Assembly (NCBI RefSeq): GCF_027579695.1 | Contig: NC_083592.1 | Coordinates: 36,772,714-36,836,713 of the forward strand | DNA from: Neoarius graeffei | Lineage: Eukaryota; Chordata; Actinopteri; Siluriformes; Ariidae | DNA length: 64,000 bases | Direction: 5' to 3' | In this document: in pieces, positions 1 to 11,173 of the stretch | Layout of the letters: each line of letters starts with the position of its first letter | Numbering within the stretch: the first letter of the stretch is position 1 | Position numbers and translations under genes: made by a program | Notes under the pieces: generated by a model | What the model was told of the DNA's origin: nothing | Databases searched by the model: none | What the model saw: only the letters and a program-made list of their open reading frames with translations

Positions 1-345
1 TGGACAGCGTGCGCGCCAAGCAGATTCTCACATACGCCATAAATGACTCGCACCTGCAAAGGATTAAGGTGCAATCAGCGCGCCTATATAAAAACTGTGA
101 AAATGCACTTATTTTGCGAAGTATTGAGTTACATTGATGACACGTTACCGAGCCTTATTTCCTTGTTTGGGTTCCTGATCCCTGATTTCCTATTTCTCGT
201 TTTTGATTCTGCCAAGTCTACAATAGCCTGTTTGTGTCTCGCTCAACCTATTGCCTGTTTCACTGTTTTACGATTTTGCCTCCTGTTCTGGATTGTTTAC
301 CTGTCTTCACTTCTATTAATAAACACACCTTCTGCACTTACATCC
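1..345 (+). repeat. Probable LTR-type fragment
   Basis: The stretch has the order expected of an LTR: a TATATAAAA box at 85-93, pyrimidine-rich sequence, and an AATAAA signal at 318-323. Only one side lies in the window, so neither LTR ends nor a target duplication can be shown. A long open frame at 43-720 runs through it but has no recognisable domain, and I do not treat it as a gene. Confidence 0.35.
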
Positions 346-1027
346 ATCTCCCAACTATTTCTTACAGAATTCTGCACACTCCCCAGAGATGCCAATCACT
401 ACGATTCGTGCATAGTCACTACGTTTTTGACAGTAGCACTACGAGGCTATGACCGTCTATTCAGTTTATATGGGATTCATACGATTTTAGCATGGATGCG
501 GTTCGAAACGCATGAATCTATAAGGGTTCACGATATTTTGCCGGTGTTCGGTACATTTGAGGCCAATTATCGCTTGATAATTCAATATTTTGACTGTATT
601 TATGGTCAAAGTTTGCTTCGATGGGTGCTGCCATCTTTGTTGACAAGCGTTCTGCACATGCGTGAATTAATTATCGATGCCGCGATGGAATGTCGAGCAG
701 CCCATGTCACTAGGTATTGAGGGGCTGTCGGGGTGTCGTAACCTCACAAACTATCGCTCAAAACATGAAATCAGGGTTGTCATCCACCCAAAACACCATG
801 TTCCAAATATGCAATGAACATTTCACGATATATTCGCAAAAAGAAACGAAACACTGTTGGAACTGAAACAGTCATCTTCTGAAGTAAATCAATCAGAACT
901 GAATAAGTAATCTGACTTGATATTGATGAGATTAAAAATGAAAGGAAGTTGATAAAAATTAAAAGTAATCAAAGTGACTTGACATTAATTATGGGAATAA
1001 AAAGGAAATGGACATGTTCCAGTACAA
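346..1027. other. No recognised feature
   Basis: AT-rich sequence without a frame or repeat I can name. The distal half of the frame ending at 720 has no motif or splice context. Confidence 0.4.
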
Positions 1028-1190
1028 CTATTTGAGTATTGCTAATTGAGTGTTCCAGCATATTCTCTATAAACATTGATGGCATGTAATCTGCATTTGT
1101 TTAGTAAACTATTTGAGTATTTGCTAATTGAGTGTTCCAGTATGTTATCTATAAATATTGATGGTATGTAATCTGCATTTGTGTAGTAAA
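1028..1190. repeat. Two-copy tandem repeat, unit about 82 bp
   Basis: Positions 1028-1108 and 1109-1190 are two head-to-tail copies starting CTATTTGAGTATT and ending AGTAAA, differing at a handful of sites. Confidence 0.85.
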
Positions 1191-1281
1191 GTTAAGAAAA
1201 TAATATTCACTGTTTGAAAGTTGACTGTATACAAATTACCAGAGAAGTCTTTACTTTGTGTGAATGTGGTGAGTTATGAGT

Positions 1282-1308
1282 ATCACTCATGAGAAAATCA
1301 TGAGTGAT
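1282..1308. repeat. Perfect 11-bp hairpin
   Basis: ATCACTCATGA (1282-1292) and its exact reverse complement (1298-1308) flank the loop GAAAA. No known function; possibly the tip of a decayed MITE. The sequence on to about 1650 shows nothing else I recognise. Confidence 0.6.
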
Positions 1309-1639
1309 TGTGGTTTGGTTTTATTTTTCAGATAATTGAAAAAAAAAAAAACAAATCAACAATTTTCTCCCCCCAAAACCAACATGTCCCAGTTCATTTT
1401 AGTCACCTGTACTCACTCAGAATGGCCCTAAAAAAGCACCAATTTCCAAAATGTTCTCGGGGGGCTTACAGCACCCCCCGAACCCCCCAACTGGATTGGA
1501 CTCACTACGCGCCCGCAGGGCGCATAGCGAGTATGCATGTGTCACTACACATTGATTTCACAAAAGGTTGGCATTTCTGACTCCCTGATAAAGAGAATGC
1601 ACATTCACCTTTTCATACGTCATGTTCAGGAACAAACTA

Positions 1640-1851
1640 ATGTTAATGGGGCTAAAACAGCCACCGTCAAATGGTGCGGTTGGAGTCTTGTTCTCAGACT
1701 TGACGCGAATCAATAGTGGACTCGACTTGGACTTGACTCGAAATTTTCTTTAATGACTTGGCCTTGACTCGGACTTGAACACTGGGGATTCGAGACTGGA
1801 CTCAGACTCGAGGTTTAGTGACTCGACTACAACACTGCTTTCAGATAGGAC
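1640..1851. repeat. Degenerate MITE fragment rich in GACTTGACTCG motifs
   Basis: Repeats of ACTTGACTCG/GACTCGA ending in CTACAACACTG resemble the ends of the hAT-like MITEs at 21894 and 62207, which end TAGTGTTGTAG. The left end is lost. Confidence 0.4.
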
Positions 1852-1977
1852 AGGCCACATGTTCGATGTATTTTAAACCATTCAGTGCTAGCTTGAATAG
1901 TTACTTACACAAGATCCAAGAGTAATATTAGCTAGTCAGGCAGCTGTAAATGTTTATCCCTCAAAAAAATCTGGCCT

Positions 1978-2097
1978 GAGTTTCCCAAAAGCATCGTAGG
2001 ACAAAGATCATTGTTAAGTGGTCGAGCGAGCAGCACAATGAACGCTCTCTCTCCTAGTTAAGATGCTCTTAGCGTTTAGAGGCTTTTGGGAAACCCA
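1978..2097. repeat. Short MITE with TTTCCCAAAAGC ends
   Basis: GAGTTTCCCAAAAGC at the left and its complement GCTTTTGGGAAACCC at the right bound a 120-bp segment. This TIR type is common in teleost MITEs; the superfamily is not clear from the sequence alone. Confidence 0.65.
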
Positions 2098-3217
2098 CCC
2101 CTGGCTAGAATGGTTGGGAGAAAAATAAAAATCACTAATCATTAAAATGATTAAGTGGTAAGTGATAGAACAGTGCTTTTATGGCAGAAAGGAATGTATT
2201 GCTGCGTTCAGTGTTGAATTATTGTACAGAGACCATTTTGCTCTTCACAGTTTTCGTAGCTACATCAGTATTGTTGATATTCACAACTAACAATTCACTA
2301 GTGTCAGTTCGGGACCCTTTTGCCAGCAGGCAATATCATCCTCTTCTGGCTTCTTTTATTAGCAAGGTTAAGCTGAATTAAACCAGGCCTCTTCACAAGC
2401 TGGGAATACCAATCAGGCTGCATTCTCACCTCGTTTGTCCAACTTTGGATGCAGCGTGCCAAGCATGATAAAGCCGGAGGTGTGGTGGGGTCGAGTACTG
2501 TGGCAAGGGCTTTGGCAAGGACTGGAGGAAGGATTAGCACATTTGCCCAGGTGGCCCCACTGTTTGAGTGAGAGCGAGAGAAGGGGGTGGGAGGGACTGT
2601 CACTGCTGTGGCCTGACCCAGTGGTACTTTTAAATGTGTGTAACAATGAAAGACAGGAAACAGAGTAGAAAAACATACACTGTGGTCTAGAAAATGGGAG
2701 ATACCTGCACATTCATGTGTGTATGATTACCCCCTTCTCATTTCACAAGACTTGATTGTTGCTTTAGTGTAAGCCTGGCAAGTACAGGCATCGAGTCTTT
2801 GGATTTGGAAGTTAAAGATGACATCATATACCCCTTTTCCACAAGTTGACACAGTTCCCTGAAGTCTTACTGAAATGTTTGTAACATGCTTCAGTCAAAG
2901 TACTACCCTTGGCATAATGCCCTTGATATATTTGGTAATACTTTATCAATGGACCGCCTGCAATTTTTGTGTTAGGCTAGCATTGGAGAAAATGATGCAG
3001 TAATCTACCTGCTGAATAGAGCAGTTCTTACAGGCAGTGTTGTACGGATCATGTTCCTTGACTTCCCAGGTTCCAACAGCCTGTGTTGTTTGAGGAGAAC
3101 CTCTGGATGGTTCATCACATCATGGGGAATGGACTCTGATTGGCAGGCCACAGTTTGTGTCAACGCATAGAAGTGTGTCAAACATGGATTGGAGCAGGAC
3201 AGGGTTACAGTGATATA
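2098..3217. other. No recognised gene or repeat
   Basis: Overlapping short frames occur on both strands around 2304-2712 and 3005-3271, but none has a domain or splice context. No repeat recognised. Confidence 0.4.
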
Positions 3218-4772
3218 CAGTGCCTTGAAAAAGTATTCATCCCCCTTGGTGTTTGTCCTGTTTTGTTGCATTACAAACTGGAATTAAAATTGATCTTTGG
3301 GGGGTTAGCACCATTTGATTTACACAACATGCCTGCCAGTTTAAAGGTGCACATTGTTTTTTTTTTTTGTGACACAAACAATAATTAAGATGAAAAAACA
3401 GAAATCTGGAGTGTGCATAAGTATTCAAACCCCCCACCCCCCAAAAAAGTCAATACTTTTTAGAGCCATCTTTTGCTACAATTACAGCTGCAAGTCTCTT
3501 AGGGTATGTCTCTATTAGCTTAGCACATCTAGCCACTGGGATTTTTGCCTGTTTCTCAGGGCAAAACTGCTCCAACTCCTTCAAGTTAGACGGGTTGCGT
3601 TGGTATACAGCAATCTTCAAGTTATGCCACAGATTCTCAACTGGATTGAGGTCTGGGTTTTGACTGGGCCATTCCAAGACATTTAAATGTTTCCCTTTAA
3701 ACCACTCCAGTGTAGCTTTAGCAGTATGTTTAGGGTCATTGTCCTGCTAGACCATGAACCTTTGTCCCAGTCTCAAACCTCTGGCTGACTCAAACAGGTT
3801 TTCCTCCAGAATTGCCCTGTATTTAGTGCCATCCATCTTTCCTTTAGTCCTGACCAGCTTTCCTGTCCCTGCAGATGAAAAACATCCCCACAGCATGATG
3901 CTGCCACCACCATGCTTCACTGTAGGGATGGTGTTCTCAGGGTGTTGGGTTTACATCACACATGGCATTTCCCATGATGGCCAAAAAGTTCAAGTTTTGT
4001 CTCATTTTTTTTTAAAGCAATGGCTTTTTTTCTGGCCACTCTTCCAAAAAGCCCCACTCTGTGGAGTGTATGGCTTAAAATGGTCCTATGGACAGATACT
4101 CCCATCTTCACTATGGATCTTTGCAGCTTCCTCAACATTATCATTGGTGTCTTTGTCGCATCTCTGATTAATGCCCTCCTTGCCTGGTCTGTGAGTTTTG
4201 ATGGGCAGCCTTCTCTTGTTAGGTTTGTAGTGGTGACATATTCTTTCCATTTTGCTATAATGGATTTAATGGTGCTCCCTGGGATATTCAAAGTTTGGGA
4301 TATTTTTATATGACCCAACCCTGATCAATACTTCTCTACAATTTTGTCTCTGACCTGTTTGGAGGCTCCTTGGTCTCATGCTGCTTGCTTAGTAGTGTTG
4401 CAGAGTCAGGGTCCTTCCAAAACAGGTTGATTTATACAGACATCATGTAACAGATCATGTGACACTTTGATTGCACACAGGTGGATCTTAATCAACTAAT
4501 TATGTGACTTATGAAGTGAATTGTTTGGACCAGCTCTTATTTAGGGGTTTCATACGAAAGGGGGTGAATACTTATGCACACTCCAGATTTCTGTTTTTTC
4601 ATCTTAATTATTGTTTGCGTCACAATAAAAAACAATGTGCACCTTTAAAGTGGTAGGCATGTTGTGTAAATCAAATGATGCTCACCCCCCAAAAAATCCA
4701 TTTTAATTCCAGCTTGAAATGCAACAAAACAGGACAAACACCAAGGGGGATGAATACTTTTGCAAGGCACTA
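3218..4772 (-). mobile_element. Tc1-like DNA transposon, inactive copy
   Basis: Inverted ends begin CAGTGCCTTG at 3218 and finish CAAGGCACTA at 4772, flanked by TA at 3216-3217 and 4773-4774, the Tc1/mariner target duplication. The terminal repeats extend roughly 150 bp. The transposase frame inside, read leftward, is broken. Confidence 0.92.
3450..4318 (-). pseudogene. Tc1-like transposase, broken
   Basis: This is the remnant of a DDE transposase of the Tc1 family, which cuts and pastes DNA at TA sites in the nucleus. The 5' part (4318 down to 3956) keeps the helix-turn-helix region and linker. A deletion and frameshift follow, and the first catalytic Asp is lost: the usual W-S/T-D-E-T-K motif reads KKNETK. 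The next block contains KHGGGS-type and QDNDPKHT motifs but has a stop just before QDND. The C-terminal block (3677-3450) keeps [12 protein letters not shown], which holds the catalytic Glu. Stops, the frameshift and the missing Asp make it non-functional. Confidence 0.88.
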
Positions 4773-4774
4773 TA

Positions 4775-5240
4775 ACACCTGACCAAGGTCTGTGATCCAC
4801 TGTGTATTCCTGCCTCATACCCAGTGATCCCAGGATAGGCTCTGGATCCACCATGACCCTGACCAGGATAAACCAGTTACTGAGAGTGAGTGAGGTCTGA
4901 GGGAGGTGATGCAGACTTTTCTTAACATTAGGTTATGTTATGACACGTTCCTTGGAATTTCAGAAATGTGTTAATCGTCAGTGGCTAACCTCCATTTACC
5001 ACAGACAGAGACACATCATTGTTTCACTGAGAGTAGAACAAGTTGTAGTTTGCTCAAGATGCAAGGCTTTTCTCACAAAATGGTCTGTTTGGGAGTAGAG
5101 CCCCATTGGATAGAGATGGTCACCAAGAATGCCTCTTCACTAGTTGGAGGGCAGTGTGGTGCCACAGAAGCAAATGAGACCTTTGTGGAGCCTCTTTGTG
5201 AGAATAGAACACATTAACCTGCTAGAACTGAGGGTGATTT
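4775..5240. other. No recognised gene
   Basis: Unassigned sequence. A 78-residue frame at 4981-5217 has no recognisable domain. Confidence 0.4.
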
Positions 5241-5277
5241 GTCTCATCTCATCTCATCTCATCTCATCTCATCTCAT
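5241..5277. repeat. (CTCAT)n microsatellite
   Basis: Seven CTCAT units. The same pentamer forms the 3' tail of most SINE-A copies in the window, so this may be the bare tail of a lost SINE. Confidence 0.85.
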
Positions 5278-5319
5278 TATCTGTTTGGGATAATAAGCCA
5301 AATCAGGGTGCTGCTGCAT

Positions 5320-5377
5320 GGCTGGAATGAAAACCTGCAGCCACACGGCCCTTTATGGATCAGGTTTGACACCCCTG
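5320..5377 (-). repeat. hAT-like terminal fragment
   Basis: Read leftward it starts CAGGGGTGTCAAACC and continues into a GGGCCGTGTGGCTGCAGG stretch typical of a common teleost hAT-type terminus. Only one end is seen. Sequence from 5378 to 5667 is unassigned. Confidence 0.45.
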
Positions 5378-5681
5378 TTCTAGGCCTTCTCGAAGGCCAA
5401 TGCAAGCTTAACTGTGAGCCGGCGCCGTCGGTGCTGCAGTGACGTAACCTTACAGCCGATGTAGCATTCATCAGTAGTGTTAGCGAATGCTAAATAAAGC
5501 AGTCAAGCCGGTGCTATCGAGAGCAAGTAGCACAGGCTAATTACTGAGAAACTAAGATTTCTGTCTCCAGACTCTTCTTCCACGCCGCTTGCTACAATAT
5601 TTTTCACTCATACTTAAGTATCCATTTCCCGATGTAATTTACTTAGTTACTTTTAAAATCAATATCAACAACTACACACAA

Positions 5682-5866
5682 GGGGGCGCCGTGGCTCGGG
5701 TGGTTGGGGCGCCGTGCCGTGAATGCGGGCGACCCGGGTTCGATTCCGGCCCGGGGTCGTTTCCCGATCCCTTCCCGTCTCTCTCTCCCGCTCGTTTCCT
5801 GTCTCTGCACTGTCCTATCCAATGGAGGTGCAAAAAGCCCAAAAAAAATCTTTAAAAAAAAAAAAA
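5682..5866 (+). repeat. tRNA-derived SINE, family B
   Basis: The tRNA-like head has a B box (GGGTTCGATTCC). It is followed by a pyrimidine-rich body, CAAAAAGCCC and an A-rich tail. ACAACTACACACAA occurs immediately before (5668-5681) and after (ending 5880), giving a 14-bp target duplication. The only other copy is at 61937-62105. Confidence 0.9.
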
Positions 5867-6237
5867 ACAACTACACACAACAGAGCGATGCCACTAATTC
5901 CTTGCAATATCATTTGCCCTGTTGCTGTTTTGGTGTGTCTGGCTAAGTTTTGGCTGAGCTGAAGTCCCAGCTCTAATAGTACGTAAGAGTTGGCCACTTG
6001 TTGTTATTAATTATTAATGAATTATTGTAAATGATAGGAGAATAAAGTGAAACTCCTCAATGATTAAGCATATCCAATTCTTTGCCTGGTGGTGTATGGA
6101 ACTATTATACAGAATGTGCCATAAGTCAACCTTTATATTTATGTTTCATTAGGTTTTTGGCAGTCATAATAAAGGACTTACATTGTGTATTTGTGTAATG
6201 TAGCTCTAGGAGTGACTTTTATTAGGTTGAATAGGAC

Positions 6238-6608
6238 CCCCATCTCATCTCATTGTCTCTAGCCGCTTTATCCTGTTCTACAGGGTCGCAGGCAAGCTGG
6301 AGCCTATCCCAGCTGACTATGGGCGAAAGGCGGGGTACACCCTGGACAAGTCGCCAGGTCATCACAGGGCTGACACATAGACACAGACAACCATTCACAC
6401 TCACATTCACACCTACGGTCAATTTAGAGTCACCAGTTAACCTAACCTGCATGTCTTTGGACTGTGGGGGAAACCGGAGCACCCGGAGGAAACCCACAGG
6501 GAGAACATGCAAACTCCGCACAGAAAGGCCCTCGCCGGCCACGGGGCTCGAACCTGGACCTTCTTGCTGTGAGGCGACAGCGCTAACCACTACACCACCG
6601 TGCCGCCC
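6238..6608 (-). repeat. SINE-A (Mermaid-like tRNA SINE), full length
   Basis: Read leftward: GGCGGCACGGTGGTGTAGTGG head with pol III A box, B box GGTTCGAGCCC, the conserved GTTTGCATGTTCTCC and GGGATAGGCTCCAGC body blocks, and a (GAGAT)n tail. Flanked by TGAATAGGAC at 6228-6237 and 6609-6618. Confidence 0.93.
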
Positions 6609-6618
6609 TGAATAGGAC

Positions 6619-7064
6619 TCATATTACAGATATGGTTGTTACAGATTAATTAATTGTGGGAGTCTTGTCAGCATGCTGGCTCAAAAAAAAATGTTGTTTC
6701 TATCTATAAATATGCACGAATTCAACAGATTTTGGTTATGTGGCACTTTCTGGTCAAAAGAAAATTAACTGTTGGTTAAATGTGCTTTATGTGGGCACTA
6801 GTAAAGCTATTTCTAGTCAAGTAAGAATTACATAAGGTATGCTGGTGTGGACTGGGTTCTCAAAGGTATTGTCTATTTTGCTTACAGGTGTGTATTTGAG
6901 TGTATGTGTCCCAGTTTGTCACTCACTGTGCACTTTTAACACACTGTAGCCTTGCACTCAGGATCTAATTGAATATGCTGTGCTGGACTCAAGTTTAAAC
7001 TTCTCCCTTCTTGTTCTATTCCTCTCTCTCACACACCACACATACACAAATTATGACCAAAGTA

Positions 7065-7131
<67 letters not shown>

Positions 7132-7929
7132 TTAAAGTGCAGGCAGCAAAATAAATACACTCTCTATGCACTGACCAAACCACCTCTCCCTGTAATATAT
7201 TCCCTCAATTACAACATGGTCACAAGATCCTCATGGCTGTGACACTGGAATACCCTGTAAATAGCACTATACAAGGCCTTCATGTAGGGAAAATTAAGTG
7301 CCCCACATACAAGGATACTGGCATTTAAAAAAAAAAAAAGGTCATGTGAAAATGAACCCCCTGTCCACATCACTACTCTAACAAACAACTTGACACACGT
7401 TGATTGATACAACACTTAATTTCCAATTATCAAATGCTACTAGTCACAAATTGCAAGAACTACAACAAAAGCACTGTCCATTGCAGCATAATCCCTTTCA
7501 CAGGAGACAGAGTTCTCCAGATGGACTTTGCCTCACCTCTGTGATGTGCAGAACAGAACAAACACTGGGGTCTAAATGAAGCGTAAAAACAAACCCCTCA
7601 GTCTGGGTGTTTGGGATTCTCAGTGGGCCTGTGAATGCAGACATTAAGCAAAGCTTTTAAGCAAAGTGTAAAGATCACCGGATTTGTCCATTAGGAGGAC
7701 TAACGTCATTACAACCTGAAGTAGGGGGAGGAGACTGTAAACGGACCTGTTCCATGATGTAGGACTGATTCTGTCCTTAATCCTGACTTAAACCCTAACC
7801 TCCACGTAACTTCTTTATATGTTTGAGTGCAAATGTGTTGAGAAGATTACGAACTGTTTGGAGGTTGGTTGTAGTATGAAATCTAAAACAAATATATTAC
7901 TTATAATACATTTTACTATTCAACATTCA
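6619..7929. other. Unassigned sequence with an (ATT)n microsatellite
   Basis: Apart from about 23 ATT units at 7064-7132, no gene or named repeat is recognised. Short frames at 7209-7415 and 7819-8031 lack domains. Confidence 0.5.
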
Positions 7930-8969
7930 TTCTTTCATTCATCTGACATCCAGCTTGCTGGTGACTTGCAGAGATATCTTTGCCCAGGCCTGCCTGTTGG
8001 CCATAGCTGCCTTGAGGTGGTCATTGGGTAGGCCTGTGTACCTTTCAAGTACCATCTTCAGAGTGTTACATGGCCAGCCAACCTTGCACTTTGTGTCAGG
8101 CTCCCAGGGCAACACTAGCACCGCGGGTTAGGCGTGTTGCATAACATGACCAGAAAGACCAATGCATCATTTCCTGATGATACAGCTGCCATGGGTGGCA
8201 CGGTGGTGTAGTGGTTAGCACTGTCACCTCACAGCAAGAAGGTTCTGGGTTTGAGCCCAGTGGCCAACGTGGGCCTTTCTGTGTAGAGTTTGCATGTTCT
8301 CCCCGTGTCTGTGTGGGTTTCCTCTGGGTGCTCCAGGTTCCCCTACAGTTCTAAGACATGCAGTTAGGTTAACATGGGGGAGCCATGGCCTGAAGCAAGG
8401 CCCCTAACTCCCAACTGCTCCCCAGGTGCTGTTGCATAGCTGCCCACTGCTCTGGATATGTGTATGTGCTCATTGCTCACTTGTGTGTGCATGTGTGTGT
8501 TCACTGCTTCAGATGGGTTAAATGCAGAGGAGGAATTTCACTGTGCTTAAATAAAGGCTTCTTGTCTTCTAAGACCAGTGATCACACCAGGATATGTTCA
8601 GGACACAGCATATGAGCATAAGTACCATCCAGGAACTTTTCCTGAGTTTTGGTCAAGGACCAAGATTCTGAGCCATATAACAGTATGGACTTGACTGACA
8701 CTTTAAAAACCCTGATCTTAGTTTCCCTGGTCAGAGGTGTGACCCAGACTTTGTTTAGGGCACTAAGGGCACCCCACGCTTTAGCTTTTCAATATTCAAT
8801 ATCATGTGGCGTATATGTCCAGCTGCCCAGGTACTAAAGTCATCAATTTTCTCTATGTTTGAGTTGTTGAGAGTATGAAGGGGGTCATTAGTCGAGAGCT
8901 TCAGGTGCATCACTTTGGCTTTCTGTGCATTTAGCATGAGACTTTTGCACAGTATTGTATCTTTGTAAA
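7930..8969 (-). pseudogene. RTE-like LINE reverse transcriptase, 3' remnant split by a SINE
   Basis: Read leftward, 8969-8571 encodes a decayed C-terminal reverse transcriptase region: LNAQKAKVM, then NDPLHTLNNSNIE, then a frame-shifted stretch resembling LLYGSESW. After the composite SINE at 8193-8570, the frame continues at 8192-7930 with a tail resembling W.PCNTLKMVLERYTGLP. This order is typical of the region after the catalytic domain in fish RTE-type elements. Frameshifts, the SINE and loss of the catalytic core make it dead. The right edge abuts the family-E element at 8970. Confidence 0.62.
8193..8570 (+). repeat. Composite SINE: SINE-A head joined to SINE-C tail
   Basis: 8193-8373 is the SINE-A tRNA head and first body block. 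It switches at GTTAGGTTAACATG to a second SINE body starting near AGCCATGGCCTGA and ending AATTTCACTGTGCTTAAATAAAGG. The same junction occurs in the opposite orientation at 47425-47817, so this is a composite family rather than a chance nest. Confidence 0.75.
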
Positions 8970-9466
8970 TTATTATATCCACATTCACTGGATATGAGCA
9001 ATCGCGTGCTCTAATTGGCTACTCTACTACTAGGCTATCAGTTCATATACCATGAGTAGAGAAAAAAAATGGCAGCGCGTTTTGCTGAACCAACCAAGGA
9101 CGAAATAAAAACTCTATCGAAAACAAAAAAAAATACAAAAAAAGCAAAAAAATATGGAAAGAAAGTATTTGATGGTAAGACCGTGTATTATTATTATTAT
9201 TATTATTAAAGAATTATTATAGCATTTTTCATAAAGTACTACTGTCATTTCACTGGTTTGTTTATATTCTAAGCGGAAATGATTTTGTAGACGTTTTGTA
9301 TAAAGTTTTTATTTACTGAATTTGCAAGAAAATAAAAATAAAAATGCTCCGTTTCTCAAAATCCAGTGAATGTGGATAGCATAAAACAGTTATTCCACTC
9401 AATCTTGTCATACGCACTTCGTCAACTATCCGCTCATGTACGACTCGATTTCGTGGAATAACTATT
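8970..9466 (+). mobile_element. Family-E element, copy 1
   Basis: First of five copies of an unnamed ~0.5 kb element. It has a 26-bp inverted pair (ATCCACATTCACTGGAT near 8975; ATCCAGTGAATGTGGAT near 9361) and, at one end only, a ~105-bp imperfect palindrome starting near 9385 whose arms are GTTATTCCAC and GTGGAATAAC. A small exon-like frame lies at 9069-9174. Confidence 0.78.
9069..9174 (+). CDS. Exon-like frame of family E, NTKK motif, ends in splice donor
   Basis: The frame starts at an ATG and encodes a short lysine-rich peptide with MAARFAEPTKDEIK at the start and KVFDG at the end. It stops at a GT donor (GATG|GTAAGA) at 9175. The corresponding frame in the copies at 40900, 51160, 57898 and 60966 has the same start, motif order and donor. 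The pattern DEIKTLLENK..KNTKKATK..KVF resembles the N-terminus of tyrosine-recombinase (DUF3504, Crypton-derived) proteins of fish. That link is by memory of the motif only. No downstream catalytic exon is present within the element. Confidence 0.45.
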
Positions 9467-9524
9467 AAATATATGAGAGGTTGGTGATATGTTTGAAAAA
9501 TACATTCGAAATATTTTGGAATGT

Positions 9525-9892
9525 CTCATCTCATCTCATTATCTCTAGCCGCTTTATCCTGTTCTACAGGGTCGCAGGCAAGCTGGAGCCTATCCCAGCT
9601 GACTACGGGTGAAAGGCGGGGTACACCCTGGACAAGTCGTCAGGTCATCGCAGGGCTGACACATAGACACAGACAACCATTCACACCTACGGTCAATTTA
9701 GAGTCACCAGTTAACCTAGCCTGCATGTCTTTGGATTGTGGGGGAAACCGGAGCACCCGGAGGAAACCCACGCGGACACGGGGAGAACATGCAAACTCCA
9801 CACAGAAAGGCCCTCGCCGGCCACGGGGCTCGAACCCAGGACCTTCTTGCTGTGAGGCAACAGTGCTAACCACTACACCACCGTGCCGCCCC
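9525..9892 (-). repeat. SINE-A, full length
   Basis: Same head, body and tail as the copy at 6238. Flanked by TATTTTGGAATGT on both sides (9512-9524; from 9893). Confidence 0.92.
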
Positions 9893-10010
9893 TATTTTGG
9901 AATGTATTTAAGAATATATTGATTTATATTTGGAACCATACTGAAGAGTATATTGTACCATATAAGAATAATATTTCCACTGCCTAAGGGGGTCTCAAAC
10001 ATGACACTAC

Positions 10011-10071
10011 ATGCATTTACTCATGCAATAACATGCATTTACTCATGGGGAAAATGCATTTACTCATGAGG
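10011..10071. repeat. Short tandem motif ATGCATTTACTCATG, three copies
   Basis: The 15-mer occurs three times with short spacers, just before the SINE at 10073. Confidence 0.7.
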
Positions 10072-10072
10072 A

Positions 10073-10260
10073 AGTCATGGCCTAAAGGTTAGAGAAGCAG
10101 CTTTGGGACAAAAAGGTTGCCAGTTTGATTCCCTGGACTAGCAGGAATAGCTGAAGTGCCCTTATGCAGGACACCTAACCCTGGACTGCTCACTGCTGTG
10201 GGTATGTCAGGGTCTTGTTGTACATTGCTCTAGATAAGAGTGTCTGCTAAATGCAATTTG
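10073..10260 (+). repeat. tRNA-derived SINE with TCTGCTAAATGC tail
   Basis: A tRNA-like head with a decayed B box (CAGTTTGATTCCC) precedes a body ending CTAGATAAGAGTGTCTGCTAAATGC. This tail is shared by several fish SINEs and their partner LINEs. The head resembles that of the SINE-C elements at 30512 and 62401. Confidence 0.7.
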
Positions 10261-10941
10261 AAACATTAAATAGTTTAAATACTTAAGTAGAAATAAATCC
10301 CATTATTTATGTATTACACACACAAACCTGTACACACAACAGCAGCCTTTCATGCAGGAATAGAAATTCATTAATAAGAGTGTGAGTGTTTCAGAGATAT
10401 TTGGCAATAATAAACTGCAATGGGTTGCTAAACGCAAAGCTTGTCTCACCCACACTCTCTGTAGCCCAGCCAAAACCAGTGTTATGCAGTCCAAAATATA
10501 GGTTTCTAAGTTTGACACAAGGACTGTTTCTATACATAGGATTTGGAAAGGCTATGTAGTTCAACCTCCAGAAATACTTATTCACTTCAGTACAGCTTAA
10601 AACCGTTCATTAAATATGTATAGCCTAATATTTACATCCAAACTTATTTTCATCTTAAGCTTCAAGACACAAGATCCTAACCACTTCCCTTTTAATTTAA
10701 CCTTCTGCTTATTATTTACTTAAAGTATGTTATCACTAACATACCGGTATGATTTAGTTAGTAAATACAGTAGTAACAAGTGTTGCCAGGCAAAACAAAC
10801 CTCGCCCAGTAGCACTTATGATGAATATGAAAGAAGATATCGCAAAAAATAAAAAAAAGGTACACTATGGGTACATGTGGCTACTGCTTATAAATAAAAT
10901 AGTTTCCTGATACCATGTCCATACAGTAAATATAGCATATA
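10261..10941. other. Unassigned sequence
   Basis: AT-rich; short frames on the minus strand (10303-10585) lack motifs. No repeat recognised. Confidence 0.4.
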
Positions 10942-11173
10942 CAGTGCTCAGCGTAAATGAGTACACCCCCTTTGAAAAGTAACATTTTAAACAATATCTC
11001 AATGAACACAAACAATTTCCAAAATGTTGACAAGACAAAGTTTAATATAACATCTGTTTAACTTATAACGTGAAAGTAAGGTTAATAATATAACTTAGAT
11101 TACACATTTTTCAGTTTTATTCAAATTAGGGTGGTGCAACAACGAGTACACCCCACAACAAAAACTACTACAT

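Noticed and set aside
43..720. 225-residue open frame at the left edge
   Set aside because: It crosses an LTR-like fragment with its own TATA box and poly-A signal, is mostly hydrophobic without a coherent domain, and has no splice context. Most likely chance.
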